Assembly (NCBI GenBank): GCA_016808115.1
Contig: JAEQBH010004404.1
Span: 1-64,000, forward strand
Source: Tetrastigma voinierianum
Lineage: Eukaryota > Streptophyta > Magnoliopsida > Vitales > Vitaceae
Length of the DNA stretch: 64,000 nucleotides
Direction of reading: 5' to 3'
In this document: positions 24,101-36,657 of the stretch, in pieces
Numbering within the stretch: position 1 is the stretch's first letter
Layout: each line of letters opens with the position of its first letter
Notes under the pieces: model-generated
What the model saw: only the letters and a program-made list of their open reading frames with translations
Database searches by the model: none
Told to the model about the DNA's origin: nothing
Program-made: the position numbers and the translations under genes

Positions 24101-25193
24101 CCTTCGAGATTACGAAGCGGTTAGTCCACAGTAATAAAACCAAGGTTTATGCAGGCATGAAAAACAAAACAAATGAAATGAAGAGAATATATGACAGATT
24201 ATGAGAAGCATAGCACTGCTATGTGATGATAGTATACAGTTACAAGTACAAGAAGCAAAGTGTCAATGACATGAAAAGTATACGAACAAGTACAGTACAT
24301 GAAAGAGAAAGTAATATAGAAAATTATAACGAGAAAGCGAGTATATGAAAATAGTACATGAAGCGGTACATGAATCACGATTATATGAAATTAGTACATG
24401 ATACTTGATGCACGATAGAACATAACAAATGATATGATACATAACCATGAAGAGTCGTATACGATATGAATATATGATAGGCGTGCGCAAATGGCGAGAT
24501 GGAGCATCTTTAGGAACACATGATAGAAATGCATAAGTGTTAAGAACGATAGAGATAAGTAAAAGATGACAAAGCACATGACAACAGTAAAAGTATAGAT
24601 AGGAAATATGTTAAAGATAGAGAACATGTGACATGCGTAGGAGTAAAGATGATAAGTAATCGAGTTACATGAAATTGTATAGATATATGATATTATACGT
24701 ATGTATAAGCTTGGGAAGCGGTCACCATTGGTGGTGTCGAAGCTTATGTTCCACTAAGCGTAAAGCAGCACTTGTGTTCAATCGGGTGTGAGTGCAGAGA
24801 AGCAGAGACAAGGATAAAGGACAGGACATCCCACATCGAGAACAGGCGGCTCGGAGATAGGTGCTCAACGCCTTTAGCTATCGATCTCACGATGATTGTA
24901 TTAAGAAAAGAAAAAAATATTGTACATGTATAAGTAAATGGGACTCAGTATATGTATATAGATGTTGAAGGACACCACTCCAGTGGTAGTTCTTTTATAT
25001 ATGAAAATGATTTTTGTTATTACAGAAATTGTTTGTATAACCACGAATCTGAGTTCGGCTTTGAGAAAGAGCCTTAGGTCGATAGAGTCGGCGTCGATTA
25101 TATAGTCACCTTGGCGGTTTCGGTTCGGATCCGTACGTCGGGTCGGTCGGGAAAGGGCGTGGCAAAATAGAGTGATAGAGATCAAGCACATTC

Positions 25194-26878
25194 TATTAGG
25201 TTTTGAAGGTGGCAATAGTTACCAACGTAGCAGAAACAACAAAAAAATTTCTTAAAAAACCCTCCAAGGATCCCTTGAAGCATCAAAGTCAGTTCAAGCC
25301 AAAGAGAGTGCGAGATTTTATCTTGTGTCGGTTTTTTAACCAATCCAATGGTCGGGGCAACAAAGATTGAAGTGAATCAAGTCCTCGATTTGCCTCTAAT
25401 AGCATTCACACAAACAGTGAAGGCGATAACACAGTAAGCGACGGTCTTAGATGAAGTTCCGGTGTTAGCTAAGTCTAGATCCGAAGAAGGAAGTCGAAAA
25501 CCCAAGGATTCGATGCTCAAATTACACAAAGAGTGGGATGTTCTTCAAGAATACTCTATATTTCCCGTGAACACACTTCTTGAAAAAGTGGGCAAATGAA
25601 GGATTCTTGGGTTAGAGTTTTCCATAAAGGTCATTTTATAAGAAAGCCATTGAAGTAATCCCGAAGTGCCTCACTTTAAGAGATGATAGGCTACAAGCAT
25701 CCCTGTAAGTTATGGCGTGTTCCCTCATAGGCCTGAAGCCTATAAATAAGCCTAAGCCTATTTAATCTCTTAGTGAGGGCTTTTGATCTCGGGATTCCAG
25801 TAATCTCTTGACATTCCGTTCTCGAGATTGATATCCCTCATTTTTTTATTACATCCAATGATCCAAATCCATTTTATATCAGACCCACTCTTTTAAGAGA
25901 TTGATCCATTAGGTTCTCGATTATGTTGTACACTTGATTCAACTATTAAATCAAGCAAGTCATGAGCGATATCCCAACAACATCATGACCCCCGATTGAC
26001 CGGAGGGTTAGTGACTGTCGACTACTAATCAGCCCATAGGCGATTACCACGCAATTCATCATCTCACGATCCCCATCACCACTTGGTTAAGCATGGATAA
26101 GGTGTAGCTCCCAGCTAGACTAGTTCGCCTTCTAGCCCAAGTGTATTAGATCTTGTCCCCATACTCATTACTCGTCAATTTTGTACCTGAAGACACTTTT
26201 CATGGCATTTCTACTATGGTAAGAGATTCCCGAGTAATGACCCCGATAAGAGGCCATAGGTATACTCTCCCTTTATTCGGAGTGACAAATCCTATGTTCG
26301 CTACTCATTTACTTTCAAATACCTTAAGTTGTACCCAATCATCACCTATGAGTGACTTTTTGAAAGACAACAAGGAATAAAGTCAAAGCACATAATCAAC
26401 ATTCAAAATATCATGGTCTGCCAGTGGGATGCTGCGGTCTTTATGAAGAGATAATCATCTACGCATTATAATAGATTATCCAAATGATTGTCTCATGGTA
26501 GGTCTCTGATGTACTTAGCTACTCTTAGTAAGCATCCACATGTTAACTTTAATCAACTCATGATCATAGTTTATAAGATCCATTGATTGATCTTATCAAG
26601 GAGTGTGATATGTGCTAGTATGTCTGGATCAACAATGTACAGTCTTGAAGATCCTATGACTAGAGATAATTTAGATACTAACATAATTGCACATGAGAGG
26701 AATCTTATTTTCATGATCTCATCATGATTTCCTTCACGCTATGTTACGTATCATGGACTTCATTAATTCGATTAAAGCTCTATATCAATTTAACATATGA
26801 ATATCAAATTAATGAAGAAGCATTTCATAACATACAACAAGTGCTAAGGGCGATTGCCTTTAAAGCACTTCTCTAACA
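25194..26878 (-). mobile_element. 1.7-kb solo LTR (probably copia), with CATTC target duplication
   Basis: On the minus strand it starts TGTTAGAGAAGTGC at 26878 and ends at 25194 with CCTAATA (TA where CA is usual). The 5-bp CATTC stands on both sides (25189-25193 and 26879-26883). Removing the block and one CATTC joins KHI to PTERQIGNIFT of the host element's RNase H. No internal gene is present. The family is not identified with certainty; the AT-rich LTR opening TGTTAGAGAAG resembles copia LTRs. Confidence 0.88.
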
Positions 26879-26989
26879 CATTCCCACTGAAAGACAAATA
26901 GGCAATATCTTCACTTAAGATCTTGATGCAACTCATTTTGAAGCACTCATATCCTCTCTTGGACTGTGTGTTCCTTCAACTGTTTAAGT

Positions 26990-27332
26990 AAGTCCATGAC
27001 CAAGGGGGAGAAAAAGTGGGCACGTTTAGTGATAATGGGCCTTGATAACTAAACTAATTAAAAAGTGTTTTACAAGGTGTTCCATCATCTGTTGGACCAA
27101 GGTTTACCTTTGTTCTTATGCAGTTGCTTCTCAACCTACTTTCAATAGTGATACTGGACTAGTGGATCTCTTTTATCAGGATGAGTATGTATGCCTTTTT
27201 TTTTGCATACATGGAAAAATGAAGGGAGAGATATGGTGAAACTTGTTTCTTTATGATTTTTTTCTCTTGATGGATGTTGGTTTGGCTGTGACATGGTATG
27301 GCATCATGGGGTGTATATTCTCTAGTTGATCT
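26990..27332 (+). other. 3' untranslated part of the SIRE-like element
   Basis: Follows the end of RNase H. It contains a purine tract ccaagggggagaaaaagtggg at 27001-27020, then unremarkable sequence up to the next inserted LTR. It continues after 29533 towards the main polypurine tract. Confidence 0.6.
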
Positions 27333-29532
27333 TGTGGCCCAAAACCAGGGGTCACATTGACCCGTCGTCGGCCTGTAGCACTGTGTATATCGTATCGTAG
27401 GTGCCCGAAATGCATGAGTAAAAATGGCCGCGTAGGGCAACAATACGTCATCTTCATGGCCCATAATCAACTATATTACAATAGTTTCAAGAGTTACACT
27501 CTTATACAAACATACTATATTAAAACTAGTTCGTTATAATATATACACAAAGCATGAATCAAGGTCACGGTCTAGACCGCTTCTATAATCCAGGCTTCTG
27601 GGTGTCGTCTTCTGCATTATTGCACGAGGATCACGGCCCGGGGTAAGCAATGCCGATAGTTGAATTCTTCTTGGGTTATCACACCTAAAATGCACATCTG
27701 TGTACAAACCACAGAACATCCACATTCCATCTGATTCCCGATTCACATGGAATGACTTATATCATGCATGAGATGTTTTCATACCCATATCCCTAGTCAC
27801 TCACCAACTCCGTCACACATGCATATGCCAAGTGTGACAATCGTCACTGGTAATACCAATGACACCATATACCGAGCCATTGTCGGCTCACCAATACCCA
27901 ATGCTATTTGCCAATGGGTAGCATTCAGTCAATCCGACTCTATCACTCGACTCTGGTCTAAGTGATAAACTTGTGGGTGTGTGTTTTCTCTTTTGATGAC
28001 GTAACTTTCGGTTTACACCATGGGTCTCTTACACCCACGCATAACTTTTCAGATAGCACCGCGGGTCTCTCACACCCAAACAGGACCTTTCGGATATTAC
28101 CACGGGGTCTCCAACACCCATACAGAACCTTTCGGATATTACCACGGGTCTCCTATACCCAAATTTCCAAGCTTTTCACCTAAGGGGATTAACACGACCC
28201 CCTTCTCGCTCACTTGCGACACGCATAATTATCTCATTTTATGACTTAACCCATGAGTCGTTTATTGGACGTTGTCCAAAACACGAGCTTATCACACATT
28301 CACCACGAATGGTAAACAACCATACCGTGCACCCACACTCGACTCGATGTGATGTACCCATGTACATGAATGCAATGATGCCAATTCATATATTCCACTC
28401 TTAGACAATTATATTCCATATAATTCAAACGTCATGTTAACACATCAAATTAGCATGCATTAACCTATCAGTCATATTACTGCTACATATCAATGCGAGC
28501 ATGCATGGACATCCTGAGTCACTACCACTTTCGGGTAATGATACACATAATTCCTTAGGCCCGATGGTGACCGCAATTTGCCACGCGACCCCAGCCTCCG
28601 GCGAGCCATGTAATGGCCTACGACCATGAGCGACTAAGTATCATTCATTTACAGCCGAACAATGACATTAAAACAACTCAATCATGTTTAACTACCAAGC
28701 AGCAACATGCAAATAATTTATCATGAACCATCTTGGTCGGCAACAATCGGACTGTTTTAATAGTCCTGTATCAATCCGTGGAGCTATCCATGGGCAGCCC
28801 CCTCATCAAGCATCGGTTCCACTCTTGTGGAACCGAAATCCATGGCCCTTCCCGACCTCACAACACCCAAAACCATATTCATGGCCTTTTAAACAATAAA
28901 TAACCAAGTAGGAGAAGACCCCTACCTCTCGGAGTTGCCGAAACTCCACAATACCGGTACCCACGCGTAGCTCTTGCAGTGGGGATCAACTTTGCCTCTT
29001 GTCTCTCCGGGATTTGACGGACCGATCACTGAGAAATTAAAAGAGAAGGTAGAGCTTCTCACTCTAAATCTCTCCTATTTTCTCTTTCTTTCTCGGTTTC
29101 TTTCTTTCTCTTATTTCCCATCTAGCTAGTTTGGTGCAGGTTGGGGTCGAAGAATTGTCATCATGCCACGTGTCGATTCTGGCATTATTATGATTATACC
29201 CTATCCATTTATCCATCTACCATGGATTTTCACCAACTCACATGTCGCCACATGTCTCTCATGGCCCCGTTTGAGCTCGTGTTTGGCTGTTCTGCACGTG
29301 TGCGTGGCACCTTGGTCACCTGTGTGCGGCGTCCGCGCCACCCTGCATTGCCTCGAAAAACGTGAAATTTTAACTGTCTTAGTATTCGACAAAATTCGAC
29401 GTGGTAGCTAGATTTCGTGAGGGCGATTCCAGCGGTGAATTCCATTTTGTCATCCGAGATACGAAAAATTTAGTTTTGACCCGAAGTACCATTTACCATT
29501 TTTCGTAAATTTGGATTTTAGGGGTTTTCACA
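27333..29532 (-). mobile_element. 2.2-kb Ty3/gypsy-type LTR, no target duplication seen
   Basis: On the plus strand it starts TGTGGCCCAAAACC and ends GGGGTTTTCACA. Read on the minus strand the start TGTGAAAACCCC and the end GGTTTTGGGCCACA match the end pattern of the solo LTR at 20634-25164. It also resembles 49406-51545 over long stretches, for example tcaccaactcc(g/c)tcacacatgc. It sits in the 3' untranslated part of the SIRE-like element. Flanks GATCT and TATAC do not match, so either an end is mis-set or the flanks have changed. Confidence 0.72.
28010..28180 (+). repeat. ~45-bp tandem repeat in the LTR
   Basis: Four imperfect units of the form accgcgggtctctcacaccc followed by aaaacaggacctttcggatatt. 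It may correspond to the short tandem repeat near 24.0 kb of the oppositely oriented 4.5-kb LTR. Confidence 0.85.
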
Positions 29533-29653
29533 TATACAACATGTTGATACTTGTCTCTTCAATGGCTATTCAAATGTTGATTTGCATATCTTGATAGTTT
29601 CTGCAAAACATGTTTATTCTATACTATTTATTTTTTCTAAAGGGGGAGATTTT

Positions 29654-30126
29654 TGGAGATATTTAGGCAAAAATAAATTGCATGTGTTCCATCAACAGAA
29701 CTTGTTGTCACAGCTAATGTCGCACAAGTTGGTGCATCATGCTGTGTGACACAACTTACCATATTCAGCCAAATATTATTTTGGAGCTAATATTTTGCAG
29801 TCAATATTATGTGTGATGAACAAGGAAGGTTAGAGGAGAATATTGGGCAATATTGCACGAATCAAATCAAAGAGATAAGATATTATTTTGTGAGATTTCT
29901 AATGAATGAAGATATTCCACTATAATAAGTATGGAAGGAAATCAGAATATTTCAGTTGGCTTGTTGAGATAGTTTAGGAAACATGGAGATTTTAAATATT
30001 GAGAATATCTCCTAAAGAAGAATTTGCCCAAAAGGTCGAGACGTTTCTCTACTAATGAATGAATAGCACACACGAATGTGATTTACGAAGGAGCTATTCA
30101 CACATCAATATACTCATTATTGTAGA
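29654..30126 (+). repeat. 3' LTR of the SIRE-like element, left part
   Basis: Starts TGGAGATATTTAGG four bases after the purine tract AAAGGGGGAGA and follows the 5' LTR in order until the hAT transposon at 30127. Confidence 0.88.
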
Positions 30127-30929
30127 CAAGGAACAAAATGTTGGATTTATCGGCCGATATATTGAATATCAACCGGTATCGACATGATTTTGCCAATCGA
30201 AAGTTGGTTGGCAAAAAAATCGGTAAAAAATAGGTAAAATCGCTGATATTTCGGCGAAATATCAAGAGTACGTGGCAGCGATGCGTGGGGCTAGAATAAT
30301 CGACAAAAAATTGGTGATATCAGCGATATATCACTAATTTTTTCAAAAAAAAATCGGTAGGTCAATAATATGACCGTAAGATTTGTTCAGTTTGATCAAG
30401 CGATCCAAATTTCGTCTACTTTTTAAGGCATCCAACGTATTATATTTTTTTATCCAGAAGCGATTGATTTTAAATCTGAAGCGATCTAATGGTTGAATGA
30501 TTTTAACCCGGATATATGATGATCCAACAGTCATATTTGAACCAAAATCAAATCCAACGGTTAGAAATAAATCACAACGGTTTTTTGACAATCCAATGAC
30601 TATTTTGACTCCAAAAAATTCTATAAATCCCCCTAAAGTCATACAATTTCATTACAAATTCATCCATCCACATTTAAGCTCCATTTTACTCTCAATTTAT
30701 TTTTTCTTTGTGCTTTATCCTAATATTTTGAAGATATTGGTTTTTAGGGTTTCTATTATAACAAATACAAGGTTAGTTAAGGTATGTTTATTTGTGAATT
30801 TATTTTGTGTTTATGTATATTTTATTTTTATTGTATATTAGTTTTATTTTGGTATTGAAGTAGTTTTATAACAAATATTTTATACTATAATTTTATTTTA
30901 GTTTAATTTGATAATAATAAATTAAGTTA

Positions 30930-32900
30930 GATATAATGTTTGAAACTTAGGTATCACACATCATACTATTAAACAATTATAATTATTTCATATTAGAAAT
31001 TTAGATTTTCTTAGATATCTTAATAATATTAACTTAGGTCATAATATTACTAACTAATATAATTTTTAGTTCATTATATTAGTTATTTAGTTAATATTAC
31101 ATTAAATTTGAAACATTTTTTATATGATAATCATATTTTAGTAATTTGAAACATGTACTTACATTAAATTTAGTTATATATTGTTTGAAACTTAGATCTT
31201 AGACATATTACTAAACAATTATAATTATTTCATCCTATAAATTTAGATCTTCTTAGATATCTTAATAGTATTATTTTAGTTTATAATATTACTAACTAAT
31301 ATAATTTTTAGTTAATTATTAGTTATTTAGTTAATAGTACATTAAATTTGAAACATTTTTATACTATAATCTTATTTATGTAATTTGAAACATATTACTT
31401 ACATTAAATTTTAGTTATATAATGTTTTGAAACTTATATAGACATATTACTAAACAATTATAATTATTTCAAGTTAGAAATTTAGATTTTTAGATATCTT
31501 AATAATATTATTTTCTGGATTATAATATTAACTAATATAATTTTAGTTAATTATATTAGTTTTTAGTTAATAGTACATTAAATTTAAAATATTTTATACT
31601 ATAATCTTATTTTAGTAATTTGAAATATATTGCTTTCTGAAATTTAGTTATATAATGTTTGAAACTTATATCTTAAACATATTACTAAACAATTATAATT
31701 ATTTCATGTTATAAATTTAGATCTTCTTAGATATCTTAATAATAATATTTGAGTTCATGATATTACTAACTAATATAATTTTTTAGTTAATTATATTAGT
31801 TATTTAGATAATAATTACATTAAATTTGAAACATTTTTATACTATAATCTTATTTTAGTAATTTGAAACATATTACTTACATTAAATTTTAGTTATATAA
31901 TGTTTGAAACTTATATGATAGACATATTACTAAACAATTATAATTATTTCGTGTTATAAATTTAGATATTTTTAGATATTTTAATAATAATATTATTTTA
32001 GTTCATAATGTACTAACTAATATAATTTTAGTTCATTATATTAGTTTTTAGTTAATAGTACATTAAATTTAGAAACATTTTTTATACTATAATCTTATTT
32101 AGTTATATAATGTTTGAAACTTATATCATAGACATATTACTAAACAATTATAATTATTTAATGTTAGAAATTTGGATCTTTTTAGATATCTTAATAATAT
32201 TATTTTAGTTCATAATATTACTAACTAATATAATTTTTAGTTAATTATATTAGTTATTTAGTTAATAGTACATTAAATTTGAAACATTTTTATACTATAA
32301 TCTTATTTTAGTAATTTGAGACATATTACTTTCATTAAATTTTAGTTATATAATGTTTGAACTATATCTTAAACATATTACTAAGTATAATTATTTAATG
32401 TTATAAATTTAGATCTTCTTAGATATATTAATAATATATTTTTAGTTCATAATATTATTAACTAATATAATTTTAGTTAATTATATTTATTTTTTGGTTA
32501 ATAGTACATTAAATTTGAAACATTTTATACTATAATCTTATTTTAGTAATTTGAAACATAATACTTACATTAAATTTGAAGCTTGTTTTTATACTATAAT
32601 TTTATTTTAGTTAAATTTGATAATATTAGATAAGTTATATCTTAGATCTTGGTATCTTATTTTGAATATATAATGTTTGAAACTTAGATTTTAGACATAT
32701 AACTAAAAAATTATAATTATTTCATGTTAAAAATTAGATATATTTAAATATCATAATAATATTAAACAACATAGATATCATAATATTAAATTATTATATT
32801 GATATCATGTTAGTCTAAAGTTTAAATTAAGTTAGATATCATGTTAGAAACCTAGATCTTCCTTTTATGTTAACTTACATTTATATAATATTATTATAAT
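30930..32900 (+). repeat. ~240-bp AT-rich tandem array inside the hAT element
   Basis: The marker (a)aacaattataattatt recurs at about 30971, 31213, 31452, 31687, 31932 and 32142, and in decayed form at 32383 and 32705. The spacing is mostly 235-245 bp. Each unit carries tttagatcttcttagatatctt, aatattattttagttcataa, actaatataatttttagtt, gtacattaaatttgaaac and ttttagttatataatgtttg in that order. One unit (31932 to 32142) is ~30 bp short. There is no ORF. The array lies between the left terminus and the transposase. Confidence 0.92.
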
Positions 32901-32964
32901 GATATCATAATATATTATCACATTGATTCAAATTTCATTTTCAACAAAATCACATGTGTTTATA

Positions 32965-35846
32965 GGATGATTAGATGGAAATTAGGCGAGATCCTACATT
33001 GAAGTCTTGCACATATCTTGAAGGGAAATAAAAATGGAACAATTTACGAATTATTATGGTTTAATGATAAAAAGTGGTGGAAAAAATTGAGCACGAATTT
33101 AGCATGTCACATACGGATCCTATTTAAATACAAAGAAGTTTCAAATGTGGGCGTTGAGTAAAAGCGATAAATGGAAATGACTTTTAGAACAAAAAGTAAG
33201 GTAAAGTGAAAAAAGCTGGCGGATATGGAAAAAATTTGAGCTTAATTACGAAACCTGATGGGAGGAAGGCATCACTATCATTGATGATGAGGAGGAGGGT
33301 GACAGGGATCTAATGCGTATGTATCCATTGGCTTATCTTCCGCGATGACGAGGATAAATATTGAGAAGTAGTGCGATGCGTTAAAGGTAGTGAATGGAAC
33401 CCGAGAACAATTTGAAGGATTTATGAGAAGCAAAAGAAAAATAGGTAAATCTTTATATCTAATTCATTTTCACATAATTATGTATAAAAGAATGTACTTT
33501 GATTATTTTTTTGCATAATTTTAGTAAGTGAGTCTTCACAACCGGGTGATTAAATCAAAGGCGTATGCAAAGATCACAAAATGTTCAGCATACGGATCAA
33601 CCACTACTAATTGCACCATCATTGTACAAGTCTTTGACTGCAAGGCAAAAAAGCTTGAAAAATATGTTCAAAGGTGGCTCAATAAAGGAAACAATGGGAC
33701 GATTGATTAACAAGTTTTTCGTATATGAAAGTGTTTCGTCTCAAAAAGCGGACTCGCACCATTTTAAGAACATGATTTTTGGTGCACAACAAGCAGGTTT
33801 GTCTAATTGTATAATATGATTTAATAATGACTTATTATCTTAAATTATGATTGCAAATTTGCAACCACTTATCAATTTTCCTTTAATTATATATGTAATG
33901 ATGGACATCAAACCACCATCTCCATGAAATCAAAAGCAAGTACTTGAAAATTGAGCATAAATATATGGAAGCTTATGTCAACATATAAAGGGAGAAATAA
34001 GAGACATATGGATGCACAATTATGTGCAATGGATGGACCGGGGCAACCAAATTGAGTATAATTAATTTCATGGTATATTCAAAGAAAGGCCTGATTTTTA
34101 CCGGAAATCAGGTTGATGGGTGAAATAAAATTAAAGATAACAAATACATATATGGTTTGTTGAATGACGTGATCAAAGGAAGTTGGAGGAAGCAAATGTG
34201 ATGCAAATTGTAACAAGTAATGGATCAACATTTGTGAAAGCAGGAAAGTGGTTGATAAAGAAATACAATCTGTATTGGACTCCATGTGCAGCACACTGCA
34301 TTAATTTAATGTTTGAAGACATTGATAAAAGGGATAGTGTTGCTCAATTGACCAGGAATGCCCGAAAGATAACCAACTTCATTTACAATCATAGTTGCAT
34401 GCTTGAATCACGAAAGGTTTGTGGTGGATATATTGTGTGTGTGACTTACAAGAGGGTTGATTTAAAGAGAGTCTTTATTAGTAATGAATGAAGCGTCTAC
34501 AGCTTAATGGGATAGAAGTTGGACATGAGGTTGAAAGGCTTCTGTTTGATCATGAATATTGGAAAGGTGGAAACTAGTGTCCGTTTATGAGGCGCATACG
34601 ATGCTTGAATCGTTGATTCGAAGTCATCAAATCATGTCATTTGTTTACGAGTTAGTTCGGTTGATGAAGCGATTTATATGTCGACTTAAAGCTAAAGAGT
34701 GGGTGAAACATATTATCACAAATCGTTTGGATAGAACCCTTAAGCATCCTCTTCATGCAACAGGTAACTAATTAATATCATCTTCACTAATATTCACATT
34801 TAATAATATTATGTTTATATTATTATCACATACTAATTCTCAATAACTATTGCAACATACTATTTAAATCCAAAATTTCAATATAGACTTGGAATTGGTT
34901 GTGACTACATACTTCAAGTTGTTCACTTTTTCTAAATTAGATCATAATGCTAAAGGCCTTTGTAATTTTGGAAATTAATTAGAATACTTGAGTTTCTAAT
35001 TCTAATTAGTGATACGATTTATTTGATTGATTTTATATTAGAATTTTTACATTTTGAATTCACAACTTATACTATTCTGATAAACAAAAAAGGGATTTGG
35101 TGATCGGACATCAATAGCATCAAGATAAAAAATGGTTCCTGAATGTTAATTCTCATTAAAAGTAAATTTCATAACTATTTTATTATTATATATTAAATAT
35201 AAGTAATTTTTATTGCAGCTGAATGATGGTTTTTATATAGAAAATCACACTCCCGACATTAAGGAATTTGGCCTTGAAGGTTGCTCCCAGAAGCAACAAT
35301 CTTGAGTGTGTGAGAAAAATTGGAGCACATTTGTTCATACCAAACAAAGAAATCAGCTTAGCACACCTGAGCTCCAATTGGTTTTGTTATAACAACATGA
35401 AACTAAAGACACTTTATATGGAAGCGAGGCAGATAAAGGATTCACGAGAAAATAATTTTCTCGATTTACTTGAGATTTCAGCCGAGTTTGGTGAAAGAGG
35501 GGAGAATAAATTATTTCAATGGGTTATATCTCTCCATTTAGATGATGAAGATAAAAATCACGATCCGCAGTTGTTGCACATGTTCGAGAAGCAGGTGTTA
35601 ATGTTGAGTGGGTTTCATCAGAAGAAGTTCATAGTGGTTGAGTCGAACCACGAGGACTCATTTCAGCCCTGCATTGCTTATCGATCCTCTTTTGATTCAA
35701 GTGTTGAACATACTAGTAGACGAGTTTCTTTGATACTTCTATTACAGGTTATGATGACTCAAGATGAGAGGGGACCAATGATGGTAGTGATACTGGAAAT
35801 GATTGTGGGAATATTGCAGATCCACAACAAAGTCAATATTTATTGA
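32965..35846 (+). pseudogene. Broken hAT transposase
   Basis: The exon-like pieces in order are: a zinc-finger-like LACHIR segment near 33100; TMGRLINKFFVYESVSSQKA and FKNMIFGAQQAG at 33695-33795; IIWRLMSTYKGRNKRHMDAQ-region text and CNGWTG at about 33960-34045; NKYIYGLLNDVIKGS near 34140; QIVTSNGSTFVKAGKWLIKK and WTPCAAHCINLMFEDIDKR at 34205-34335 (DUF659 region); and AKEWVKHIITNRLDRTLKHP near 34690. The C-terminal dimerisation region contains CEKNWSTFVHTKQRN near 35300, shifting to YNNMKLKTLYMEARQIKDS and LDLLEISAEFGERGENKLFQ at 35388-35525. The order and motifs fit plant hAT transposases of the DUF659 type. Stops and frameshifts make it inactive. Confidence 0.85.
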
Positions 35847-36657
35847 GCTCATTCACCAATGAAGATGATTTCACATGCTACACAAGATAAAGACCATAAG
35901 TCTAGGAGAGTTAGTTCCCGACATTGGAGCTATTGGAAGAAGCCATATAAAGGAAGACGAAGGATGACCTTGTCTGATAAGGATTAGTTTTCTTAGTTTA
36001 GTCAGTGAGTTTTGGAACTCAATTCAATGGTTCCATTGAATGAGGGCAGCTTATATTTCCTCCTTATACAATGAGTTACGATTGGCATACCTTACGCATC
36101 TTTTAGGTTACATTGGTGAGAAGAATATGAAATGATTAACTATCCTCATGATCCACATGTCATTCCAAATTCCATATCAAATGCAACAAGGATTCAAACA
36201 AGCATGTGGGTGAACCCCTAGTTTCCATGGAGAGGTTGTGAGTAGGAGTCAACATATTTACGCATGGCATGTTTGAACTTACAATCAATATTATCGGAAC
36301 ACCATGTCTTGATATGAATATTGTCTTCATCAAGTTGAGATTCCTTCATCAAGTTGAGATCCCTTCATCAAATAATGTAATGGAGCCACATCGGTCTTCA
36401 TTTTGGTTTTAAATGACTATTGTAATGTAATTTCTCGATAAATTATAATGAATATCGTCTTCAACAAGTGTATATTTGCTTATTTATGTATTTTTTATAG
36501 TTCAATAAAGCATTTCCACAATTTCAAAAGTATTTTAGTTAATTTTCTCTTCTGGAAGTATTTTTTGTCAAAATATCCCTGGAGTATTCTTGATATTTAT
36601 GATATATCAAGTAAAATCCAATCTGGAAATGTATACGTATCGATATTTTGTTCCTTG

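Larger units (their letters stand above)
20634..25164 (+). mobile_element. 4.5-kb solo LTR of a Ty3/gypsy element, with target duplication
   Basis: Starts TGTAACAACCCG and ends GGGCGTGGCA, the end form of Del/Tekay-like chromovirus LTRs. The SIRE RNase H frame is continuous when this block is removed, and AAAT stands on both sides (20630-20633 and 25165-25168). That makes it a solo LTR rather than an element end. It has no pol or gag. At 4.5 kb it is very long, comparable to the LTRs of large retrotransposon derivatives. Part of the length comes from internal tandem repeats. It is related to the LTRs at 27333-29532 and 49406-51545, which lie in the other orientation. Confidence 0.85.
20371..27000 (+). 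pseudogene. RNase H of the SIRE-like element, in three pieces
   Basis: The first piece ends at 20633: AKAEYIAAISSCSRLIWIKN, then HHFIRSLVKN after some decay. The frame resumes at 25169 with RVIEIKHI, then again after 26883 with PTERQIGNIFT and ATHFEALISSLGLC. Read across the two intervening solo LTRs it gives the expected RNase H C-terminus without loss of a base, once one copy of each target duplication is set aside. Stops show that the gene was already decaying. Confidence 0.85.
30127..36657 (+). mobile_element. 6.5-kb hAT transposon inside the 3' LTR
   Basis: The terminal inverted repeats are CAAGGAACAAAAT (30127-30139) and ATTTTGTTCCTTG (36645-36657), 13 of 13 matching. The flanking 8-mers ATTGTAGA and ATTATAGG agree at 6 of 8 positions, the 8-bp target duplication expected for hAT, now decayed. 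Beyond each end the SIRE LTR sequence continues. The left subterminal region (30150-30340) is rich in CGATAT and GATATC motifs, of the kind bound by hAT transposases. Inside are a ~2-kb AT-rich tandem array and a broken transposase gene reading left to right. Confidence 0.9.

Noticed and set aside
30930..32900. CRISPR-like or centromeric satellite array
   Set aside because: Units are ~240 bp without spacers and lie inside a bounded hAT element; a transposon-borne tandem array is the simpler reading.
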